Program-made: the position numbers and the translations under genes
Assembly (NCBI RefSeq): GCF_023065955.2
Contig: NW_026622986.1
Coordinates: forward strand, 19,245,848 to 19,309,847
Origin: Ursus arctos
Lineage: Eukaryota; Chordata; Mammalia; Carnivora; Ursidae
Length of the DNA: 64,000 nt
Direction: 5' to 3'
Part shown: in pieces, positions 55,711-64,000 of the stretch
Numbering within the stretch: the first letter of the stretch is position 1
How the letters are laid out: each line of letters opens with the position of its first letter
Notes under the pieces: generated by a model
What the model was told of the DNA's origin: nothing
The model's database searches: none
What the model saw: the letters and a program-made list of their open reading frames with translations, nothing else

Positions 55711-56508
55711 CGTAAAAAATATATAAAAGATAAAAATAAAAGGCTTCATGCATACACCTAAAAAGATAAGCAAAGACATAGCAATATAAAATGGGAAATC
55801 TTGAAAGCAACTAAATAGAAATATTGGGTAAGAAAAACATAATATGCCCAGAAAGAACAAAATAGGTATAAAAACAGCAGGACGGTTACAACTGAAGAAT
55901 TAATTAATGAGTAGAAAGATCTGATTCCAAAACTTTCAAAGGGGTCAGCAGGAAAAGGAGGAGTAGGAAATTTTAAAAATCTAAAGGCTATTTAAAGGAT
56001 AAAAACAGAAAGGCCTATATATGGATGAAAGGAGTTCTACAAAGATGAAGAAATAAGAAATGAAAACATAAAAATATTAAAGAGAGTATTTCAGAAAGAC
56101 AGCATGAAGTATCAAACAAGATAGAAAAGAAAGGCAAGTGCTATGTGCTATGGTAAAATTTAAGAATATGAAAGAAAAAAATGCTAAAAATTTCCAGAAA
56201 AAGAAAAGGGCAACAGTTAGATGAAAATCAGACTTCTTCGTAGCAACCTTGGATACAAGAAGACAGTAAACTAATAACTTCATGTATTGAAGGAAATGAT
56301 CTTGAACCTTGAGTTTTATATCCAGCCACACCTTCAGTCAAATATGAAGGCATGAAAAAAATTATCATCAGATATACAGGACCTCAAATTTGATATAAAA
56401 AAGGCTCCATCACAAAAACTGGAGGATATGCTAAAATAAGAAAAGAAATCCAAGGGAATCCCACAGAAGATACAGAAAGTAAGGGTGTCTTAAAATATAA
56501 AAGTTGGG

Positions 56509-56708
56509 GCACCTGGGTGTCTCAGTCAGTTAAGCATCCAACTCTTACTCTAGGCTCAGGTCATGATCTCAGGGTCATGAGAATGAACCGTGTGTCATGC
56601 TTGTGCTCAGTGTGGAGTCTGCCTGAGATTCTTTACCCCTCCTTTTCCCTCCCTGTTTCTCCCACGGCTGGTGTTTCTCTCTCTCTTCCTGAAACAAATA
56701 AATAAACT
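56509..56708 (+). mobile_element. Can-SINE with exact 20-bp target duplication
   Basis: Head 'ggcacctgggtgtctcagtc', 'ggctcaggtcatgatctcag', 'cttcctgaaacaaataaata'. The 20-bp 'cttaaaatataaaagttggg' flanks it exactly at 56489-56508 and 56709-56728. Antisense to the gene. Confidence 0.95.
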
Positions 56709-57414
56709 CTTAAAATATAAAAGTTGGGACCAAAGAATAGAGAAAGTTATCACAAATAATCCAGAGAGAAAAACAGAGAAAATATTAACATTATCAGTTC
56801 TTAGGTCAGTGGAAAGGAGCATAGGAGAAAGCAAAGGACAGAGATAATATCACTGTCATGAGAGCATGATAAATGGCTTATCTAGTTAATGGGGATAAAT
56901 GAGCGCAAGTATGTGTTTTAAGTTTAAACCAGCCTAAAAACAAAAATCAAATGTAAACTTAAAAAATGAGAGAAAAATAGCAATTATAAGTCTCACCATA
57001 ACAATAGAAAAATGAATAGGTTAAAGACTAAAAGCTAAATTATAAAAATAACTCCAAAAAGCCAATAGGAAAAAGACAAGACAGAAAAAATATGTAAGAG
57101 AGATTTACAACCAACTTATATAAGAAGAAATTTTAAAGATCAAACGACCTGTAAGGAGATGCTCAGACTCTGCGGAAGTCAGGCAACAAGAGGGTGAAAA
57201 GGCAAGATACGATGGGTGCACCTCACAAAGTGTTTTTCAGCAATAGGGAATCATCAGTTGGATGCAGATATTAAAACAAGGATGAATCTTTAAGATACAG
57301 ATTGAAGGGAAAAAAGTAATAAATAGAATGAAAGTTACAACACACTTAAAAAGAATAGCACGTATAGTATAAAATGCGAACAACCAAGCATATATATTAG
57401 AATGGTTGTCTGTG

Positions 57415-57880
57415 AGGGGCGCCTGGGTGGCACAGCGGTTAAGCATCTGCCTTCGACTATGAGAAACAAACTGAGGGCTTCAGAGGGGAGGGGGGTGGGG
57501 GAATGGGATAGACCGGTGATGGGTAGTAAGGAGGGCACGTATTGCATGGTGCACTGGGTGTTATACACAACTAATGAATCATCGAGCCTTACATCGGAAA
57601 CCGGGGATGTACTGTATGGTGACTAACATAATATAATAAAAAATCATTAAAATATAATAGCACTAAAAAAAAAAAAAAAAAAAAAAAAAAAGCATCTGCC
57701 TTCGGCTCAGGGCGTGATCCCGGCGTTATGGGATCGAGCCCCACATCAGGCTCCTCCGCTATGAGCCTGCTTCTTCCTCTCCCACTCTCCCTGCTTGTGT
57801 TCCCTCTTTCACTGGCTGTCTCTATCTCTGTTGAATAGATAAATAAAATCTTTTAAAAAAAAAAAAGATTAAAAAAAAAA
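57415..57880 (+). mobile_element. Young ursid-type Can-SINE split by a LINE-1
   Basis: The left piece (57415-57455) has head 'ggcgcctgggtggcacagcg'. The right piece (57690-57880) has 'ggctcagggcgtgatcccgg', 'gttatgggatcgagccccac' and the tail. The target duplication 'gaatggttgtctgtg' is at 57400-57414 and 57881-57895. The pieces rejoin perfectly when 57456-57704 (LINE-1 plus one target copy) is removed. It is the cleanest bear-type SINE here. Confidence 0.95.
57456..57689 (+). mobile_element. Very recent truncated LINE-1 3' end nested in a SINE
   Basis: 'actatgagaaacaaactgag', G-rich 'ggggaggggggtgggggaat', 'gcactgggtgttatacacaa', 'gatgtactgtatggtgacta' and an A-run of about 25. An exact 15-bp duplication 'aagcatctgccttcg' (57441-57455 and 57690-57704), made of SINE sequence, proves it inserted into the SINE. 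Confidence 0.96.
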
Positions 57881-58103
57881 GAATGGTTGTCTGTGGAGGA
57901 AAAGAGAAATGAGATAGAAATTAAGATAAAAAAATTAATTAAAATAGATACAATACAAAATGAAAGACAGGACACACTCAAAACAAGAGCACACATAAAT
58001 TAAAAACTGGTAAAACCTCTACTGTCCTTGGCTAAGGTGCCAGACTCTAAATAGTTTAACTAAATTTTCAATTAATAGTATTAGGATTTATAATTAGACA
58101 ATT

Positions 58104-58215
58104 TTTTGGGTTTTTTTTTTTTTTTTAGATTTTATTTTTAAGTAGTCTCTACACCAATGTGGGAATCAAACTCACAACTCCAAGACCAAGAGTCATGTGT
58201 TCTTCTGACTGGTAC
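58104..58215 (-). mobile_element. Truncated Can-SINE, variant subfamily
   Basis: T-run then 'agattttatttttaagtagt ctctacacc', 'tgggaatcaaactcacaact ccaagacca' and 'gagtcatgtgttcttctgac'. It matches the carnivore SINE variant whose body reads 'agtaatctctacacccaac'; the head is lost. Confidence 0.8.
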
Positions 58216-58749
58216 TATCTTCTTATTATCTTCTATCTTCTTACTCTTCTTCTTATTACATGGGTTTTATTTGATCCTCACTAATGTTTATTCTTTTGTC
58301 TTTTTATGTTATTATTACACTGCCTTGAACAATGAGCAGTGGTTGTCCCAAGCAACTTTTAAGAGAAATACAAACTAACACAAACAAAAATTCAACCGAT
58401 AAGCATTTTAGAAGTATAAACTTTTGTGAAATTGTTTTGAAAATTTTGATGAAATTATCATCTTGAAGACACGTTCATAACTTAATCACTCTCCTGGTTC
58501 CCTGCTGGAGAGATATAACTGAGAGGAGAGACAACAGGTGGATGTCAAGGAAAAAGAGTGGCCTGCCAGTGGAAGCTGGATATATCCTCCCTAAGTCCCA
58601 GGAGAGCACTAAGTAGACCTGGTAGAAGGAGTTTTTATGGGCCATTATTCACACCACAGTTTCTAAACAAGGGCTGTCTCTCTATATGAGCTGATATGGG
58701 TCTGGTGAGTACAAGGAAAAATCACTTACCACTGAAAAGGACTCATTAG

Positions 58750-58816
58750 CTTAGATGGATATTAAAGTAAGCAACCAAAATAACATCAACATGACCTCAC
58801 AGCTATTAGAACAGCT

Positions 58817-58863
<47 letters not shown>

Positions 58864-59630
58864 AAAGAAAGGAAGATAAAATCAAAGAAAGGAGAGGGAA
58901 GAGAGGGAAGGAGGGAAGGAAGGAAGGAAGGAAGGAAATAACAAGTGTTGGTAAGGATGTTGAAAAACTGAAATCCTTGTGGACTGTTGTTGATAATGTA
59001 AAATGGTGCAGTCACTGTGGGTGATAATAGGCAACTCCACAAAGACTAAAAATGTAACTACAGTATTATCCAGCAATTCCTCTTCTAGGTATATACCCAA
59101 GGAACTGGCATCAGGGACTTGAAGAGAAATATTTGTACATCCATGTGCATAGCAGCATTACTCACAATAGCCAAAATGTGGAAGCAACCCAAGTGCTCGT
59201 TAACAGACGAATGGATATATTTATGTGCTAATACATACAATGATATATTATTCACTCTATAAAGGAAGGGCATCTGACATTTCCTACGACAGAGATAAAC
59301 TTTGAAGACATTATGCTAAGTGAAATAAGCCAGTCACAAGAGGATAAATACTGTAAGATCCCACTTATACGAAGCATCTAAAGTAGTCAGATACATAGAC
59401 ACAGAAAGTAAAATGGTGGCTACTAGGGGCTGGGAGAGGATGAAAGGGGGGGGTTCTTTTTAATAGATACAGAGTTTCAGTTATACAACATGAATGCTTG
59501 GAAGGATGATGGTGATGGTTGCACAATAATGTGAATGTACTAAGTGCTACTGAACTGTACACTTGAAAATTGTTAAGTTTCTGTTCTATGTATTTTACCA
59601 TAATTCAAAAAGAGACTTAAAAAAACCACA
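58750..59630 (+). mobile_element. LINE-1 3' UTR fragment with internal AAAG expansion
   Basis: 'acatgacctcacagctatta', 'aacaagtgttggtaaggatg', 'atatacccaaggaactggca', 'ttatgctaagtgaaataagc' and 'ctgaactgtacacttgaaaa' give the LINE-1 3' UTR in order. AAAG and GAAG microsatellites sit within it. Confidence 0.88.
58817..58938 (+). repeat. (AAAG)n and (GAAG)n microsatellite inside LINE-1 3' UTR
   Basis: About 12 AAAG units at 58817-58866, a purine spacer, then GGAA units at 58905-58937. The minus-strand F-L-S-F and L-P-S frames are artefacts. Confidence 0.95.
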
Positions 59631-59639
59631 CCAAAGCCT

Positions 59640-61534
59640 CCTGTTGAGATATATTTAAGAGCAAAAGGAGAAGTATTCTTGAAAAGAAACTACCAATGTT
59701 AAAGGGATCGATTTTCAAAGAAGACATAACAACTCTTAATGTGTAAGTACCTAACAATAGAGCACTCAAATTACATGAGGTAAAAACTGATAGAACTGCA
59801 AGGTAAAATAGATGAACCAGCTATCATAGTTGGAGACCTCAACATCCCTCTTAGAAATGCACAGACCAAGCAGGCAGAAAGTCAGTAAAGACACAGCTGA
59901 ACTCAATAGCAAAATCAATCAGCTGGACATACTTGACATCTATAGACTACTTCATCCAAGAACCACAGAATACAGATTTCTCTCAGGCTTACATGGGACG
60001 ATTGCCAAGACAGACCATGCTATGAGCCATAAAACAAACCTACCAAGTTGAAAAAGTAACAGGAATCATATGGTATCTGCTCTCATACAACAATTGAATT
60101 AAACTAGAAATCAGTGGCAGACAGATAGTTAAAATCCTAAAATACATGGAGATTAAACAACACATTTCTAAGTAACACATGAGTCAAAGAAGTCTCAAGA
60201 GAAATTTAAAAGTATTTTTAACTAAAGTGAAATGAAAACAAAACATGAAAATGCGTGTGATGCTTTGAAAAGAGTGTTTAGAGGGAAACTTGTAGTATTA
60301 AATGGATATATTCAAAAGAAGAAAGATCTAAAACTAATTATCTAACTTCTTTACCAGTATGGATGCCTTGTACTTATTTTTCTTGTCTGATTGTTGTGGC
60401 TAGGACTATAAATTTCTAACTTGAAAACTAGAACAGGAAGAGCAAATTAAGTCCAAAAAAAAAAAAAAAAAAGAAGGAAAAAAAAAAAACTATAGCAGAA
60501 TTCAATGAAATTAAAAACAGAAAATCAACAAAACCAAAAGCTATTTTTTTAAAGATAAGAAAAAAAGCTGATAATCCTTTAACCATGCTAATACAAAAAG
60601 GAGAGTGCACAAATACTAATAACAGAAATGAGAGAGGGGACATCACTATAGAGCCTATGGAAGTTAAAAAGATAATAAAGGAATACTATAAACAACTCTT
60701 TGCTCACTAATTTGATAACGTAGGTAAAATGTACTACCTCCTTGAAAGGCACAATCTGCCAAAACTCACACAAGAAGAAATAGATGATCTGACTATGCCT
60801 GTAGCTATGAAAGAAATTGAATCAATAACTAATAACCTACCAAAACTGAAAGATTCAGACCCATATAAATTCACCTGTGAAATCTACCAAACATTTAAGA
60901 AATAATTATATGAATTCTCTGCATTTTCCTTCAAAAGATAGAAGCAGAGGGAATAGTTCCTAATTCATTCTATGAGGACAGTGTTATTCTAATACCAAAA
61001 CGGACAAAGACGTTACAAGAAAAGAAAACTATAGACCAATATCTCTTATGAACATAGCCGCAAAAGTCCAGAACAAAATATAAGCAAATTGAATCTAAAG
61101 AAGTATAAAAAGAACTTTATGCTATGACCAAGTGGGATTTATCCCAGGTATGCAAAACTGGCTCAACGTTTGAAAAATAAATTAATCCATCACATGAATA
61201 CACAAAAATCAAAAATCAAATTATCATATCAAGAGATGAAGAAAAAGCATTTGACAAATATCCAACATCTATTTACGATCAAAACTCTCAGTAAGCTAGA
61301 ATATATGAGAACTTCAACTTGATAAAGAACACCTACAAAAAATCTACAGGAAATATCATACTTAATGGTGAGAAACTCAGTTTTTCCAGTAAGATCCTAT
61401 ATCTAAGGCAAGAATGTCCTCTCTTACCACTCCTCTCAACACTGTACTGTAATTCTGGGCTCATTCAATAAGGAGAAAACAAAGGAAATAACAGGTATAT
61501 GGATTGGGAAAGAAGGCATAAAACTGTTTTTGTA
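59640..61534 (+). pseudogene. LINE-1 ORF2 fragment (endonuclease end to mid reverse transcriptase)
   Basis: 'tagttggagacctcaacatc', 'gacagaccatgctatgagcc', 'ttcaatgaaattaaaaacag', 'agggaatagttcctaattca', 'atgaccaagtgggatttatc' and 'ggtgagaaactcagtttttc' follow ORF2 from the endonuclease C-terminus into the RT. It stops at 'aaactgtttttgt', just before the segment for the catalytic F-A-D-D. Many stops and frameshifts. Confidence 0.88.
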
Positions 61535-62595
61535 ACATAATAAATATTCTAATTAAACCTTCTTTTTGTGTCTAGTATGTCCATGCTTTTTCTTGCTGTT
61601 ATTTTTTTCAAATTTCATCAATCAAAAAAATTTAAACATGTATAAATAAGCATTATGCTCACAAAAGATTGAGCACATAAAAGATACATAAAAAGATGAA
61701 AAGCCATATAGGGATCATTTTGAACCTAATCAATAAAAGAAAAATCATTTAATACGTGGTTGGCCCTGATCCTTAGCATCAGAGCCTACTTTCATCCTCT
61801 GCCTCTGGACAAGAGTAAAACACTGAATACTTGAAGCCACATGGATGATTTTACTGGTATTAAAACTTACCATAGTTATAATATTTTTAAAATATATTTT
61901 AAGGAATGGAGTGGTTAGAACTTAGAATAATATCTGTATCAAGTGGATAAATAATGTATAATTCTTTAAATCCTCTAAAATATTAAGTATTTAAAAATAA
62001 ATCTAGAAATTTCTTTAAAACTGCAAATATACTAAAATGTTGTAGTTTATATATAGGTTACTGCTATTTTGAGGTTTTGAAAAATAGAATGAAATCAAGG
62101 GTAGGCTATTTTAAAAATGCAGAAAATCTCTTCCACAGAAATACCTAGCAAACCGTTATTATTCTTGGAGTAATATCTTTAGTCAGTGGCTTGTGTTTAC
62201 AGGAATTTTTCTGCTTGGGGGGGGATAATACTGAGAGATCAATATACTCATTGGGTAGAGATATGTGGTTTTTAAACACATTTGGCAAAACCATTTTAAA
62301 CAGAAGATTGTTATATTTTTTGCTAGAATATTGCCTTTAAGTCCAAAACATGCATTTCTTGACAGATTTCTTTAAAAAAAAATGGGCAACCAACATGTGT
62401 CACTTAAGTAAACAGCTTGTGATATAAAGCTGAATGAAGCTGAAGTTGTATAATTAATTTATCATTTTATCATACCAATTCTTCTGTTTTCCAGGATTTC
62501 CAAACACACAATCATAAAGGAATTTAGAGTGTATAAGATAGGAAGTTCAGTTCCTTTTTCATTCATAAAAACACATAAATGTTGTATAAATACCC
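61535..62595. other. Intron sequence, nothing recognised
   Basis: AT-rich and unassigned. Confidence 0.4.
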
Positions 62596-63110
62596 CTATT
62601 TACATTCATATGTATTTTGCCACAGCTGATAAAAGCTCTTCAAGGATCTCCCTTTGGGATGGGGAGCCACATGTTTACATGGTCTGGAGAAGTTCATACA
62701 GTGTTTGTCCTCTTTGTTTATAGGGTGATCACAAAATCCCCATGCACAACTTTTATTTGAGTTTTTCCATTTTCCACACAAACATTAATTTTTTTCCACC
62801 ACGTTCACAAGGTCACTTTCTTCCATGTTCATTGTTGAAAGTCAATAAAGTAATACCTGACAGCTGTCTCTAGGTCTTCAGATAGAGTTAGTAGAGCTGA
62901 GGAATTTCTCGCACAATGGCCTAGAATGAATCGTCATTGTTTGTTGGGTTTGGACATCAAGAGTGCCCCAACATATCTGACCCATGCCCATTTTATCATC
63001 CACTGTATATGTCATTATGATATTCTTAAACCAGGAAAGCATGCGGTGTTGGTGCACCACCTCAAAGTCTAACTGTTGCATGGAGCCATCTATTGGTGGA
63101 AGAGTAAATC
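62596..63110 (-). other. Unassigned stretch with two adjacent minus-strand open frames
   Basis: Minus-strand frames at 62878-63081 (67 codons) and 62596-62781 (61 codons) are separated by stops and have a non-random look (Cys/His/Lys-rich second part). They could be a decayed DNA transposon or processed pseudogene. I cannot match a family, and no splice signals mark them as exons. Confidence 0.3.
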
Positions 63111-63289
63111 ATGAGTAAGCAGGGTCCATGTTCCACAAGCAGTATGGCTGACATGCTATTAAATAAAATTTGGCCCCATCAAGTGATCTCATAAAATCAA
63201 TGTCCACATTATGACATCAGGAGGCTGCTACTGCTCGATTAGAAGACACCTGCAGTCTCAGCATTAAAGTGGCTCAGAGACCCCCTGCC

Positions 63290-63716
63290 CAACCTCTTTT
63301 CCTACCAGGCTTCTCTTCCCTCCTCCTGTTTCAACGGCACTCACTCTCTTGCTGTCCTCCAATGGCCCGTGTTCCTTCCCTTCTCAGCACATTCATATGA
63401 AATGGTCTTTTTTCTTTCCTCCTTTCGTATAGCTAATTCCCACTCATGTTTCAGTGGAATCATCACTTCCTTGTGCAGCTCTCATTGATCTCAACTTGAT
63501 CATACCTCCCTGCCACAGACTCTGAGAGCATTAGGCACTCCCCCTTCATGGCACTCACCACACTCGTAATTATGTAAAAAGTCTTCACTAGTGTGATGAC
63601 CAGACAAATATCCACCTCTCCTATTAGATATACAGAATGCAGTGCTGGGTAAGATCTGATAAACATTACCTAGCACAGTGCCTTGCATATAGTAAGTGCT
63701 TAATAGACAACCAGAA
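63290..63716 (+). mobile_element. L2 LINE 3' end
   Basis: 'ctcactctcttgctgtcctc', 'cactcatgtttcagtggaat catcacttc', 'acctagcacagtgccttgca' and 'tagtaagtgcttaatagaca' follow the L2 3' terminus closely. Confidence 0.85.
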
Positions 63717-64000
63717 ATGGACTGCATGTTTCTATGTAGACATATTTCTGTGAAAAGGAAACAAAAGCACATTGTGTAACTGATACTAAATGAGTATGTA
63801 ATATATAGAATTATCATCTGAAAATGTTTTTATTATAAAGCATCTAAAGTATTTCAATTTTTAAACTGCTGACAAGGCTCTAGAATATTTTGAGCTTGGG
63901 GGAGGAAGAAAAATCTGTATCAGGAATGCAGTTACTGGAATTATATAAATGCGGTATATAGTAATAGGATTTTTTCTTCCATTATCACCTTAGAGAAGTG
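63717..64000. other. Intron sequence, nothing recognised
   Basis: AT-rich to the window edge, with no exon or repeat landmarks. Confidence 0.4.

Larger units (their letters stand above)
55711..58075 (+). mobile_element. A-rich old LINE-1 5'-region material, interrupted by two SINEs
   Basis: 'tttccagaaaaagaaaaggg', 'agacttcttcgtagcaacct tggatacaa' and 'ttatatccagccacaccttc' resemble the region upstream of ORF2 in old LINE-1s. No intact frame is seen. SINEs at 56509-56708 and 57415-57880 interrupt it. Borders are approximate. Confidence 0.4.

Noticed and set aside
58728..58745. Minus-strand donor-like 'cagtg|gtaagtg'
   Set aside because: The flanking sequence is LINE-1-adjacent, has no MAM or LDLa coding content, and no acceptor fits.
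58755..59042. Plus-strand K-E-R-K and minus-strand F-L-S-F frames
   Set aside because: They are artefacts of AAAG/GAAG repeats within a LINE-1 3' UTR.

Overview
This window is intronic sequence of a large mammalian gene, almost certainly from a carnivoran and most likely a bear or giant panda (Ursidae). About 23 tRNA-derived carnivore SINEs (Can-SINEs) are scattered through it, with the family's heads, pyrimidine-rich bodies and AATAAATAAA-type tails. Several belong to a young subfamily whose head reads 'gtggcacagcggttaag' and whose body reads 'gcgtgatcccggcgtta', a form I associate with bears. LINE-1 3' ends of carnivore type ('cactgggtgttata...') are also present. The ursid call is from remembered repeat diagnostics, not a search.

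The only protein-coding gene I can support lies on the minus strand. Three short exons with clean splice sites and compatible phases lie at 52182-52365, 22550-22678 and 14146-14307, in transcript order. They encode the C-terminal part of a MAM domain, one complete LDL-receptor class A module, and the N-terminal part of the next MAM domain. That alternating MAM/LDLa layout points to MALRD1 (MAM and LDL receptor class A domain containing 1, also called Diet1). Together the exons are 475 bp, under 1% of the window. The introns between them are 29.5 kb and 8.2 kb, and flanking intron runs off both ends (at least 14.1 kb downstream and 11.6 kb upstream of the exons).

Layout: 1-14 kb is intron with MIR, L2, MER5A, MER20, an interrupted old LINE-1 and seven SINEs. 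Around 14.2 kb is the MAM exon. 14.3-22.5 kb is intron with L2, an MLT1 LTR and a LINE-1 3' end. At 22.6 kb is the LDLa exon. 22.7-52.2 kb is intron containing a 5'-inverted LINE-1 with a decayed reverse-transcriptase reading frame (23.5-26.2 kb), two further LINE-1 3' ends, a long AAAG microsatellite (44.9 kb) and a row of three SINEs that share one target-site duplication (49.8-50.4 kb). At 52.3 kb is the other MAM exon. 52.4-64 kb is intron dominated by LINE-1 fragments, including a young SINE split by a LINE-1 3' end (57.4-57.9 kb), and ends in an L2.

No bacterial-type operon, CRISPR array, functional tRNA/rRNA gene or new multi-gene system is present. The longest open frame (208 codons) is LINE-1 ORF2 debris. 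The most interesting content is transposon stratigraphy: repeated insertion at one site, nested insertion, a twin-priming inversion, an unexplained 84-bp inverted repeat and a 25-bp exact dispersed duplication.
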